From Erythrophleum ivorense (taxonomy: Eukaryota > Streptophyta > Magnoliopsida > Fabales > Fabaceae): a stretch of 64,000 bases of DNA. The notes below the pieces were generated by a model that searched no databases, was not told where the DNA came from, and worked only from the letters and a program-made list of their open reading frames with translations. This document shows, piece by piece, positions 26,699-37,617 of this stretch (its first letter is position 1; every line of letters begins with the position of its first letter). Made by a program: the position numbers and the translations under genes. The stretch lies in the NCBI GenBank assembly GCA_026724425.1, contig JAIUCV010000009.1:19541294-19605293 (forward strand), written 5' to 3'.

Positions 26699-27082
26699 TT
26701 CGCCACGGCTAAATTCCCTCGCGTTATGGCCAATTACTCTTAGGTTCAACTCCTTACACCTTCACAAATTTTGCACATTTTGCTGTGGCCAAATATCCCT
26801 TTCACTGCGGCCAAATACCCTCTGGAACACCTCTAGACCTGCCTCTCAGACTTAGCCGCAACTAACCTCACTGTTCATCGCGACCAATTGCTCTCTATTT
26901 TCTTCCATGGCAACTTCGCCACATTTGGCCGAGGCCAATTAAATGTTGGCCACAGGCAATTACCCTCTGTTACCATTTGGTCAAGGCCAACTAAATTTTG
27001 GTTGAGGCCAATTCCCTTTATTACCTTCCCTGGGAAATTTCGTCGCTTTTGGCTGAGGCCATTAAATTTTGGCCGCAGCCAA
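26699..27082 (-). repeat. Array of paired 14-bp palindromes, ~73-bp period (copy in B-02)
   Basis: Variants of TTNGCNRNGGCNAA start near 26699, 26719, 26778, 26801, 26852, 26874, 26925, 26946, 26977, 26998, 27049 and 27069. Partners within a pair are 20-23 bp apart and the pairs recur at about 72-79 bp. The best examples are TTGGCCGAGGCCAA (26925) and TTGGCCGCAGCCAA (27069). The array is much richer in G+C than its surroundings. Confidence 0.8.
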
Positions 27083-29016
27083 TTCTCTTCTATTTCTATA
27101 ACTCCCAAGATCTTATCTCATGCTCTCTAATTCTCCCTCTAGCAACACTCTAGGCCACTTTAACTTAGTTTATGAAGATTTAGTGTCTTTCTTTTACCTA
27201 ATCTGCTTAACACATCTATCATTACCCATTTAAAACTCAAATGTGGATCCTTAACCCTCTAGCCACTATAAACTAGTGAGTTCATAGATCAATGACAGTA
27301 AATAGTTCATACACTACTCACATTTCCATTCAAACATAAGTCCCATTAGAAATTCCATACATCACTAGTTTAAATTGACATCTGATGTATCCAATGATTA
27401 TAGTCCTTATGCTTGGCAATTCATGATGCAATGCAGTAATTACATAAAACTAGTAGTCTAATTATATGAATACAATCTAACAAGGTTTCCAAACCTACCT
27501 ACTACCAAACCACATAATAAACTTCCATAAATTTTTTCCTTGCCACTAAGAGGTTTGGTCCCTAAAAATGTTAGCCCACACAATCAAGGTGAGATATACA
27601 ATCTCAGTAACAAGAGAAAAATTCCATATATATGTACAGATTAATTAATACAATGCAATTTCTTATCATCAATACCAGAACCATCAATTCAATTTACAAA
27701 TGTTCGTTGAGCTACCAATGACTGTTGTCCCATACCAATAATCATACACAACATGTTAATGGCTAATAACACTGGGAAAGGTTCGTCCACGGCATCTATT
27801 CCATAATAAACACAACCAGGGCTCAGTGCATCTGGGGTCTAATCACTACCCGGTGCTTGATCGAGGTAGTTAGTTATGTATGTGTACAAAGGTGCCACAT
27901 ACCATATATGAATACAAGGAATTACATACAACGCTAAGCATGGTCTAAACATACATGTCTCATCTTATAGCATAAATAACAACTTGATATAGTATAACAC
28001 TCATCATTATACAAGCTTAAGGAAAGAGAGAGAACAACTACTACCTTAGCAAACTTTGCTCCTCAATCCTTGGGACTCGGTTTACTTGCTCTTAGAGTTT
28101 CCAAACAATTATCAAACCCTATAATCATAATGATAATTCATTACAATCAACATATAGACCCAAAATCCTAGAGTAATATAGCCCATTTTAAACTTAATGG
28201 GACCATTGGAATTGGAAAAATCTAAGCCCTTCCTTCCAATTCACTATGGCCGAATAGTACGCATTATTTGGCCAAAATTTAGGAATTTTATCCCATGAGT
28301 TTTGGGGGCTTTCCTATAGGTATTCCTAGCTAAAAACACCCTTTTGAATCCATTGGAAAGGATAAAATTATCAAATTCTAGTCCCAACAACACTTTTTGG
28401 TCATAACATAATCTAGCTTCGTTTTAGGCCCAAAAGTGAGTTTCTTTGGTTCTAAAAATTCCATAACCTCTTCCTTTTGTTTTAGGGCTTGAAATTTGGT
28501 ATACATGACTTTAAGACATTAAGAAAACATTATAAACATTTTGGGAAAATTTGGACAGCATCTCCCCATGATTTCTATTTTTCCAAAAATTACAATCTTT
28601 GTGTTTTTCAAAGTCCCAGCACATAACAACAATAACTAAGTTCATATCACCTTCATGTTCAACATATAAACTTCATTTCAAGGCCTTCATATTAAATATA
28701 TAAACTTCATTTTTAATCATCCATATGCTGTCCAAAAGTGACTCATAGCTAGGGTTTAACAAAACTAACTTAAAGCATGTGATCTTCAAGTACAAGATGG
28801 AGAAAACTTACTCTTTAAGCTTAATCCTTGCTTCCTTTTCTTTTCTCACTCTAAAATCCCTTCTCTTCCCACTTAGAGCAATATTCCACCTTGAAGAAAA
28901 GATGAATATGCAGCTGCCCTCTGGAGAAGATGGTTGGAGGATGGAGAAGATGAAGAAATTTGGTGAAGAATGGTGGTAATTTTGCTTGGTTTCACTTCTT
29001 CTTCCACTTTTTCTCC

Positions 29017-29034
29017 CTCTCTCTCTCTCTCTCT
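29017..29034. repeat. (CT)n microsatellite
   Basis: This is an uninterrupted run of about nine CT units in a pyrimidine-rich part of B-02. Such runs are common in LTR leaders and 5' UTRs. Confidence 0.85.
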
Positions 29035-29280
29035 TCACATTTTTCTTTCTTTCTCCCTTATGTGTGTCGTGAAAATGGTGGAATGGAGGTGAAGGAGATG
29101 AATTTAGATGAAGTTAAATGGTCATACTAAATTTGGACCCTTGGATCAACCTTTTCAAAATCAAATCTTAACCTTCCATTCCTTTTTCTTTTGATTTTCT
29201 AATTTCATAACTAAATATCTTCTTCCAAAAATTCTTGGCCACACACTTGGACACCTTTTCTTAGCCCTTAAGTCATAATA

Positions 29281-29370
29281 TTAACTATGGTTAATTTCTT
29301 AACTCAACCATGGTCAACTTTTAACTCAACCATAGTTAGTTTCTAACTTAACCATAGTTAATTCTTTAAA
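29281..29370. repeat. Four tandem ~22-25 bp units with AACCATRGTTAA dyads
   Basis: The units read TTAACTATGGTTAATTTC, TAACTCAACCATGGTCAAC, TAACTCAACCATAGTTAG and TAACTTAACCATAGTTAATT. Each centres on a near-perfect AACCATGGTT-type dyad. The array lies inside B-02 and has no counterpart in B-03, which lacks this part of the LTR. Confidence 0.75.
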
Positions 29371-29806
29371 ATAACTAAAATTCTTTTCTCCTTTCCTTTT
29401 CATTTTAAATTTATATTTGGGTTTCATCTTCTCTAAAACCCTAATTATATCTTCTTTTCTCTTATTAGGCCTTTAGAATTGGCTATTGGGCCTTACAATA
29501 GTCTAAAAATCGGTGTCCAGGCCCGATTAAGATTTTACGGTACAATACATACCTTTAGACTTTCTACAATTTATAAATATTGTTTCCTCTACTTTCTGGC
29601 CATACTGAGCTTCAAACATGGATCAAGGGCCTTTAACCTCAATCTCATAAATTTTGGTGTAAATCGGACACCCGGTCTATAGGTATAATTTTTATCGTTC
29701 TGTATCATGATTGTACTATAAAATTTTCATTAACTGCAATTTGGTCCCTAAAACTCCTTCAGGGTATTTTAGCCCTTTAGCTATTCCTATTTCTATAGTT
29801 GTTACA

Positions 29807-30030
29807 ACTTCCTTTTTCTATTTTGCTCATGGCTACTGATCGGGCTAACCAGATCCTAGACTGGATCCCACTCGGCCATTTGGACAACTTGGCATCATTG
29901 GACCCGTCTCATCAAACTGAGTTTAACCGTGGGTCACGAATTTATGATGTTCTTGCCCGATTTGTTGATATTCATGCCTAAAGTCATGAATAGAAGGAGA
30001 AACTAGAGTTCGTTGAACTTTTGGGCAATT
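29807..30030. other. Unassigned segment with a short frame (29829-29981, +)
   Basis: This sits between the putative end of B-02 and a family-A tail. A 50-codon frame from the ATG at 29829 has more balanced base composition than its surroundings (it begins MATDRANQILDW). I do not recognise it. It could be part of an LTR leader, a captured fragment or chance. Confidence 0.3.
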
Positions 30031-30351
30031 TATACATTTTGCCTGGCATATAACTTTTCTTTGCATTTTAGTCCTTGGCTCTTTCATACTTGACTTTGAA
30101 GACTCTTTGGGACCTTTTTTCGATCCCTTTTTTTTTTTCTATTTTAGCTCCAATTTTAGGGCACCTCTGGCCTTGACTCATCATTATTTGTGGTCTAGAA
30201 TATTATTCTAATTTTATTGGACCTCAATTTACTCTATTTGGGGAGCTCCCTTTTGTATCCGGTGAATTTTGTACATTAACAGAGAAACCATGTGTTATGT
30301 TTCTCGTGTTTTCTTACGTTTTCTTAGATTTTCAGAAAATTGGATGTTACA
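30031..30351 (-). mobile_element. Family-A LTR tail (minus orientation)
   Basis: The segment parallels the last 0.5 kb of A-07 (the TTTGCATTTTAGTCC block, the GTATCCGGTGAATTTTG block also seen at 12960, then ACAGAGAAACCATG). It ends GGATGTTACA at 30351. The proximal part of the LTR is missing here. It may be the displaced end of A-08. Confidence 0.55.
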
Positions 30352-32455
30352 TTTAAGACCCCCATAGTAGACTTATAGTATGGGCCTTAATTTTATACGA
30401 ATTTTCCTATGGTTTAGAGTGATATTTTGATGTTTCTGGTTTAAGGAAGGCAAAACCTAAAATTAGAGGCTCTTGGTGATTGGGTAAGTGCATCTAAGTA
30501 GTTCTATATAGCTTAACTCCTTGAGTAATGGGTTTGCTGATATAAATTGTAATTAGGGATAGTAATGGCTTGGTTTTATGTCCATAGGTTGAAGTAGCAT
30601 TCAATTGGCTCTTAGAGGATTGGCTACAAGTGAGGTAACCGGGGCTTTATGCTAATTCTATGCATATGTCTATTTTAATTTTGTATTTGCTACATGATTA
30701 TGATTTTGATGCTAAATGAATTGGTTGGCTATCTGTTATATGTGATTGGACCTTGTGAGTCTATGGTGGAGCTGTGGTGCAGCTGCCACCCGTGCATGTG
30801 CTTCGATCGAGCACCAGGTTATGATTAGACCCCAGATGCACTAAGCCCTGATTGTGCTCATTGGGGAGTGGGTGCCATGGATGGGCCTCTCCTGGTGTTA
30901 TTGGCCTTTAACATATGGAATTGGGATTGCTAGTATGGGATAGTAATCATAGATAGCCCAATTGTTTCATTTACTGATATGGCTGGTATATTTTCTAATG
31001 CTTATATGAAATCATCATATATGTTAATTAAACTAGAATATATGAATGGAATTTGCCTTGGTTACTGAGATTTGCATCTCATTCTGTTTCATGGGATTAT
31101 ACTTTTAGGTGAAAGCTCTTTGAGTAAGGATAAGAGGAAGCAAATGGATGAAAATCCATGAGCTCCAACAATGTGTGGAAAAGGTTACATTTAGACTGAT
31201 TCAAATAAAGTACATGCTAAATTTTGTATTCTTTTTGTATAACATCATTAGGTAATTATGTTGCCAAGTGTAGATATTTTGATTACTTAGGATGTATCTA
31301 TTGAGGAGTTAGGCCTCATCTTAGCTTGGTATTGGATGTATGAACCTATGACACATGATGTATGAACTTTGTTGAATTTATGATATGGTATACTATTGGA
31401 AATGTCATTATGTGATACATTAGATGTTGATATGAACCATTGATGTATGAAATCTCTAACGGAATGTGTATCGAATGTTAATTGTTGATAGTTCATGAAT
31501 TCTTGTTGTTATTACTCTATGAACTTGCTGATATAGGGTAGTTGGAGGAGTAAAAATTTATATTTAAGTCTTGAACTAGTAATGATAGATAAGTTGGGTA
31601 AATTAGGCTAGTGAAAGCTATTGGAGCCCTATAAATTAAGGTAGAGTGGCCCTAAGGTGTCAATGGAGGGAGAGTTGGGAGTATGAGACAAGACTTTAGA
31701 AGTTGTAGGATCAGAAGACATTTAGCCGTGGCCAAAATATTATTAGCAGTGGCCAATAGAGGCGAAGTTGCCCAGGGAGAGTACCAGAGAGCAATTTGCC
31801 ACGGTGAGAAGTGGAATTAGCCGCGGTGAAATGTGAGAGGCCAAACTGGAAGTCGTCCAAAGGGTAATTCACTGCGGCTAAATAGGAATTGGCTGCAATG
31901 AACTTTTGTGAAAATGTGTCAAGTGTTCCAGAGAGAAATTAGCCGCGGCGAAAGGGGGAATTGGCCGCGGCCAATAGCGAGAGGCGAGTGAGGTAGGCTC
32001 TAGGAGGTTTCCTCGCCACGATGCCATGTAGGTTAGCCACGACGAAGCTCCAACTCGCCGCGGCGAAACCTATGAAGATAAAGAGTGAACCTGAGAGCAA
32101 TTGGCTGCAGTGCAAAGACATTTAGTGGCAGCTAACGGTCCTAAACTCTCATTTTAACCTAGAAATCTTAGTTTTTCATATGATAATCTTAAGGGATGAC
32201 TTAGAAAAATTGGTAAAAGATTCTTATGGGTTAGGATTAATGGGTAATAAAATCATAGGCCTATAAATGAGCGTTTGTTTTCCTTGTGTACATGAATACT
32301 TGTAATTATTTGGTTGATGACTCTAATAACATAAATGTTCAAATTTTCCTGCAATTTTCTGAATGTAATTAATCTTAATATCTTTTAACCTAATTTATGG
32401 TTATTAATAATGTATTTTACCTTAATTACAATGATTAAAAGTCAGGGTCATCACA
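30352..32455 (+). mobile_element. Family-B LTR B-03, 5'-truncated, plus orientation
   Basis: It starts inside the LTR (position equivalent to about 28220 in B-02) and runs to GTCAGGGTCATCACA at 32455. Shared blocks with B-02 include CTGGTGTTATTGGCC, GACCCCAGATGCACTAAG and the palindrome array. No primer-binding site follows its end, so it is either a solo LTR or a 3' LTR whose element is gone. Confidence 0.65.
31722..32135 (+). repeat. Array of paired 14-bp palindromes, ~73-bp period (copy in B-03)
   Basis: Palindrome variants start at 31722, 31743, 31795, 31817, 31868, 31889, 31939, 31961, 32012, 32033, 32054, 32101 and 32122. Spacing within pairs is 21-22 bp, and the first members recur at 73, 73, 71 and 73 bp. 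Perfect dyads are TTGGCCGCGGCCAA (31961) and TTAGCCGCGGCGAA (31939, one mismatch to self-complementarity). Spacers between pairs share CCAGAGAGNAA just before the next pair. Confidence 0.85.
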
Positions 32456-34676
32456 AGAACTACCTAATTTAGGGGTTTTTTTTATCTAATTAAATTATCT
32501 AAAATGAAATTGAAATAAAATTTCTAAATTCTACCTAATTACATAAACTATGGTTGAATGATAGACTTGTGACTAGCTTTGGATTTGTCCCTTAGTATTC
32601 ACTATCCTTATCCTAATCCAATTGAAATTGATTCTAGTCTAAGAGTCCCTAAGTGTGTTCATAACAATGTATCTTGAGTTACCACGCGAGAATCAAGGAA
32701 TTAACAATTTAATATTGAATTGAAATCTCATTCCCATATTAAATCGCAAACTCTTGTCATTAGGATCAATGAACACTTGAATTGAATGATTAATTGATCA
32801 ATTAGTCTCTGAATTAACACCCTAAGATGTTTAATTAACTAATCAAACTCCAAGGAATCCTCAAATCAAATAATTAAGCACGTAATTTCACTCATACATT
32901 TCATTGAACACCTTCATGGCATACATGGGAAATTAGAGAAAAATGTAAAATTTTGTGTTTAATCTAATCAATTAATCAACAAAAAGTATCCTAATCAGTG
33001 TCTAACCTGCCACTAATTACAATTACACAAATTCCCAATCAAATACAACCTCAACCAAGATGATACAAGAAAGAGGAAAATGTATAGAAAAAGAGAGAAT
33101 CTTAGCCAAAATTCCTTTGATATCTCCATGGATTCAAGCTTCTCCAAGGGTCTTCTCCTAGCTAGCCACAAGGTGGATTAATCTTTCATGGAATGGAGGT
33201 AGAAATAAAATGGGAATGGAGGATAAGAGGCTACGGCCAGAAGGAGGGTGGTCTTTAGATGGAGTGACAATGGATGCGTGAATGTAGTGTCTGGAGTCTT
33301 TTTTCGATGCTTAAGTGAATGGAATATAACGTCAAAAATGAATGGATGATGCCTCCCACGTGCATCATTAATTTCTTCACATGCTCTTCCACTCTTGATG
33401 AATGGATGATTTGGATTGTAGTGTGTATTCCATCTCTAGATTAGTGAATAGATGGATAAAGCTCTCCTCTTGTGACATGCTGCCTGAGTTTATTATGATT
33501 TGTTACTCTCATGTGCTCCTCACATGCCTCACGTGTTCTTCCTTTCATTATACCCATAGCAATCCACGTCAACTTCTCTCATGTATGTTATTCTATTTAA
33601 GCTCCAGCCTCTTCTCTTTTTCTCTATGTCAGAACCTGCCTGTGTGTCTTGTTTCATCACGCAAATCTCCATTCCATCTTCTCTTTAAGTAGCCAGCTAG
33701 ACTCGTGGTTCCTTTCCACGTCAGCTTTGTGTGTCACTAGCTCAACCCATGGCTCTTTTCTATTCATCTCATTCCACCTTCTTCCTTCATTCCCTTGTGA
33801 GTTTCCTCTCCATTTTGCTCACGTGCGTGTGGTTGTCTCATGCTTCTTGCTTCTCTTCTAATCCAGAACATCATCCATGCTTCTTTCTTCATAAAACTCT
33901 TCTCCTTAATCAAACGTGCACGCTCATGGCTTCATTCCTAAAACCTGTGGCTTCTACGTGTTAGTGCTGTGTAACCCTTTAATGATCCCGTCGCTCATGT
34001 AGCTTCTTGAATCATTCACACGGGTCCCTTTCCATGAGCTCATGATTTCTTACGTCAGAATCTGCATACATGTATCTTCCTTGTGACTCGTTCAACTCGT
34101 GTTTTAAAATCGATACTCTTCCTCTGTTCAAGCCATCACACCAGGGCCTTCCTTTTCCTCTGTTTTAGCCATATTGTTTCCTTCACTTGTGTTTTCTCCT
34201 TATGCAGCTTCTTCCCGTAGGCTAGCTACTACTTCCTAGCTTCATCTTCCATATGAAACTCCTCCACATGGCTTCTCATCATGCAATGTTCTTCCTCTTT
34301 CCAAATCAATCCATAGCTTGCATGTGTGATTAAAACTGGACATGCATCAGTTGTGTGGGTTTGTGAGCTGTTGCATTAGTGTTAGGGGAAACCCAATAGA
34401 GGTAATGCTTATGTGTATGCTAGCCCAATCCATGTATGAAATTGAGGAAGCCCAATTGGATCTGCACCCAAAGAATGGAAACAATTAAGTAGCAACAATT
34501 TAAAAAATTATTTAAAAAGAGATTTATGCATTAAAAATCCAAAATTTTGTAAATTATTTCTTAAAGTACAAAGAATGGCTACTAAAATCAAATTCCCCCT
34601 AAGTAAATCCATTAAGCCTTATTTAACTATTAAAATTCTTAAGTTAATGAGAATAAAATATATAAAAATCATACTT
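32456..34676. other. Unassigned AT-rich stretch, no gene recognised
   Basis: I see no retrotransposon protein motif, LTR terminus or convincing long frame here. The first kilobase is AT-rich. The part 33350-34330 is pyrimidine-rich on the plus strand with repeated ACGTG/CATGTG words (for example CCACGTG near 33356) and short serine/cysteine/leucine-rich open frames typical of noise. It may be the internal leader or LTR of another element, or what replaced most of the 3' LTR that begins at 34677. Confidence 0.4.
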
Positions 34677-35307
34677 GTCAGCCACTCTCTTAGGGTTTTC
34701 TCTTTGGTTCAAGGTAAAAACATATGAAGCTAAATAAGTGGGAGAGTGGGGCGCCCTATATATATAAGTGGGGAGGAAGGAAGACTTTTCAAAAATTTTC
34801 ATTTTGCCTTCATTCTTGGTAATTTCGTTTCTAGTCCATTTTAGCTCTTTTTTTTAGCACCATCTTTTCTATTATAAAATTTAGGTTCCCAATTTAGTAA
34901 AATGCCTTTGGAATCACTCAAATTAGAGCTAAAACCTTCCTAAATGAATCCGTCAAAGTTCGAGTATACCGATGTTGAAAAACATACACCAGAAGGGTTT
35001 TAAATGTCCCGAGGCTTCCCATGGTTTTCAGGGCCTCTGAGAACCCTAGATAATTCAAAACTTTCATTTAAAAAGCCCTCTTATGTGTTTTTCCAAAATT
35101 TTACTTATTTATGAAAATACCACTAGCCTTTCTTCAAAATTTTTGAATTATTATGGCCCTGGTTTCTGGGCAACTCAAGGCTCAAATTCTTATTTTTCAT
35201 TATTTAAAATTTTATTGATATTTTATTTGGTCTTAAATCACTCATCTTAAGAGACCTGCTTTGAAAACACATCTATTTTCGTCATTTAACAAAAACTAAA
35301 CATTACA
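34677..35307 (-). repeat. Truncated 3' LTR of the family-A element (631 bp)
   Basis: The segment matches 50500-51131 of the 5' LTR, including the TATA region (CCCTATATATATAAG near 34755) and the terminal ...AAACATTACA. Homology stops near 34677, so about 3 kb of this LTR are missing or displaced. The left target-site duplication therefore cannot be checked. Confidence 0.75.
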
Positions 35308-35321
35308 ATCCTCCCACCTTT
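35308..35321 (-). promoter_or_regulatory. Polypurine tract
   Basis: On the minus strand AAAGGTGGGAGGAT abuts the LTR start TGTAATG. This is the usual place and composition of the plus-strand primer of Ty3/gypsy elements. Confidence 0.75.
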
Positions 35322-35357
35322 AAATAATTTTTGTCCTCAAAATTTAGATAACATACC

Positions 35358-36800
35358 TCATGGGAAGAGCTCTGGATGCTTCTTTCTCATCTCTTCCTCT
35401 AGTTCCCAGGTAGCTTCTTCGGGAGATAACCCTTTCCAAACCACTTTCACCAGTGGTATCATCTTATTCATTAATTGCTTGAGTCTATGTATGATAGATC
35501 ATCCTATATGATAGATCATTCTATGATATTATGTATGATAGATCATCCTCTAACTACACGTTCTCATATTCTATGACATGTGAGGGGTCGAGCTGGGAAA
35601 CATAGAATACATTGTGTACTTGGCTCAAATTTGGGGGAAGGGCTAGTCTGTAGGCCACAAGTCCTACTTTATTAAGAATCTGGAAAGGACCTATGCATTT
35701 TGGACTGAGTTTTTTACTTTTAATGGACCGACCTATCCCTGTGACTGGAGACACTCTAATGAAGACATGGTCTCTAACCTCAAACTCTAACTGCTGTCTA
35801 CGTTTATCTGCATAACTTTTCTGTCTACTCTAGGCCGTTAGGAGTTTCTTTTTAATAGTCTTAATTTGTTTAAAAGCTTGGTCCACTAATTCTAGGCCTA
35901 TCAGGCTCTACTCTCCTAACTCAACCCAACACATTGGAGACCTACACTTCCTTTCATACAATGCCTCATACGGTGCCATCTGTATACTTGCATGATAGCT
36001 GTTATTATAGGCAAACTCCGCTAGAGACAAGTATGTATCCTAGTTTCCTTTCATCTCTAGTACACACGCCTTTAATATGTCTTCTAGGGGTTCTTTTCAT
36101 CTGACCATCTGTCTATAGGTGATAGGCTATATTAAATCTAAGCTGGGTACCTAGAGCATCTTGTAATGATTTCCAAAAATTCAAAGAGAGTATGGGATCT
36201 TTATCTGACACTATGCTCCTAGGTACACCATGTAGTCTAACTATCTCCCGTGTGTACTCGATGATGTCCTGGGCAAGCCCATGACAAAATCCATTACTAT
36301 ACTATTTCATTTCCACTCTAACATACTAGACATTAAAAGACATACATTGCTATATTTGTTTTCATTCCAGACCACCAGAATACTTTCTTTAAGTGCTTAT
36401 ACATTTTATTACTACCTGGATGAATGGTGTACTTGCTTTTATGTGCCTCATCTAATATTTTCTCTCTGATTTCTATATTTTTAGGCACATACAACCTATC
36501 TCTATATCTCACTATGTTATCCCCATATAGATTGAACTTCTGAATGCTACCCTAGGTTATCTTGGCTCTAATCTTATTTATATGGTCATCTATCTATTGA
36601 ACTTCTCTTATTTGATCCTTTAGGTCATTTTCTATTCGGATTTCACTCATTAATAGCTTACTTGAATGCACCTCACATGAAAGATTCATATCTCTGAATC
36701 TCTCAATCAATTCTTGCTTTTCAGGTTATCATATAGGCCATATGTATGGATTTTCTACTTAGGTCATCAGCTACCACATTAGCCTTACTGGGATGATATT
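35358..36800 (-). pseudogene. Integrase with chromodomain (relic)
   Basis: Integrase inserts element cDNA into the host genome, and the chromodomain can direct it to particular chromatin. From the N-terminal side there is an HHCC zinc-finger start with EAHKSKYTIHPG (about 36440-36400), a core piece with IVSDKDP (catalytic Asp, near 36215), a C-terminal part with KLSPKCIGPFQIL and VHNVFYVSQL (35754-35554), and a chromodomain with KVVWKGL and EATWELEEE (about 35460-35390). The frame ends at a stop at 35358. Stops and frame changes break the frame in several places, including a small tandem expansion at 35490-35543. It is non-functional. Confidence 0.8.
35490..35543. repeat. Short tandem repeat TATGATAGATCATYCTA
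   Basis: About three imperfect copies of a 15-20 bp unit containing GATAGATCAT lie between the end of the integrase C-terminal block and the chromodomain. They look like a local expansion that disrupts the frame. Confidence 0.7.
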
Positions 36801-37617
36801 TCAAAGTGAAATCATAGTCTTTTAAAAATTCTAACCATCTTCGCTATCTCATATTCAGCTCTATTTGTTCAAATAAATATTTAAGGCTCTTGTGGTCACT
36901 GTAAATTTCTATGGCTGCCTCGTATAAGTAGTGTCTCCATATTTTTAAAGCAAACACCACTGCAACTAACTCTAGGTCATGTGTGGGGTAATTTTTTTTG
37001 TGAGGTTTTAACTGTCTAAAAGCATAACCTATCACTTGGCCTTTCTGCATAAGCACACATCCTAACCCTTTCTTAAAGGCATCACTATAGACTATTAAAT
37101 TCTCTCTAGGGTCAGGGAGTACTAGAACTAGGGTCGTGGTTAACTTGTACTTCAACTCCTGAAAACTCTTCTTACATTTCTCATCCTACACAAATGGTAC
37201 ATTCTTTCTAGTGAGCCAGGTCAGTGGCATCGCTATCTAAGAAAAGCCCTGAATAAACCTTTTGTAATAACTCGCTAAACCTAGGAAGCTCCTGATCTCT
37301 ATCACTATCCTAGGTTTCTCCCACTGTAACACTACCTCTACCTTATGGGAATCTACTGCGACCCCTACCTGGGAGATCACATAGCCTAGGAATTGAATTT
37401 TAGTGAGCCAGAACTCACATTTACTAAGTTTAGTATAAAATTATCTCTCTCTCAGGATTTCTAAGGCCAATCTCAAGTGCTGCTCATGTTCTTCTTTACT
37501 TTTTGAGTAGATGAGAATGTCATCTATGAAGACAACTACAAATCTATTTAAGTACAATCTGAAGACTCTGTTCATGTAATCCATGAATACTGTGGGTGCA
37601 TTCATCAACTTGAAGGG
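36801..37617 (-). pseudogene. RT (3' half) and RNase H (relic)
   Basis: This continues the reverse transcriptase from the break at 37617. The minus strand reads on from MPFK with LMNAPTVFMDYMN, then the active-site motif FIDD (37530-37519), then the family motifs LSKCEFW and SFLGLASYYKRFI. RNase H follows, with YSDAFKKGLGCVLMQ (first catalytic Asp), LELVAVVFALKIWRHYL (Glu) and YSDHKSLKYLF (Asp) between 37155 and 36844. RT copies the RNA and RNase H removes the template. Internal stops are present in the RT part. Confidence 0.85.

Larger units (their letters stand above)
26379..29806 (-). mobile_element. Family-B LTR B-02, minus orientation
   Basis: It begins TGTAACGGCCCTAAC at 26379. The 26379-28500 part is matched, in reverse, by B-03 (30352-32455), including the palindrome array 320 bp from the end and the GTCCCATACC / CTGGGGTCTAAT blocks. 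The far end is less certain. I place it at TAGTTGTTACA (29806), which is followed by a purine tract on the minus strand (AAAAAGGAAG), as expected if this were a 3' LTR next to its polypurine tract. No coding region is visible. Confidence 0.55.

Noticed and set aside
26699..27082. Regularly spaced repeats as a CRISPR array
   Set aside because: The repeats are 14-bp degenerate palindromes with repeated, not unique, spacers, in a plant LTR. There are no cas genes.
33402..33964. Overlapping Ser/Leu/Cys-rich frames that could look like secreted peptides
   Set aside because: They are by-products of a pyrimidine-rich strand (TCT, CTT, TTC codons). There is no consistent frame, start context or partner exon.
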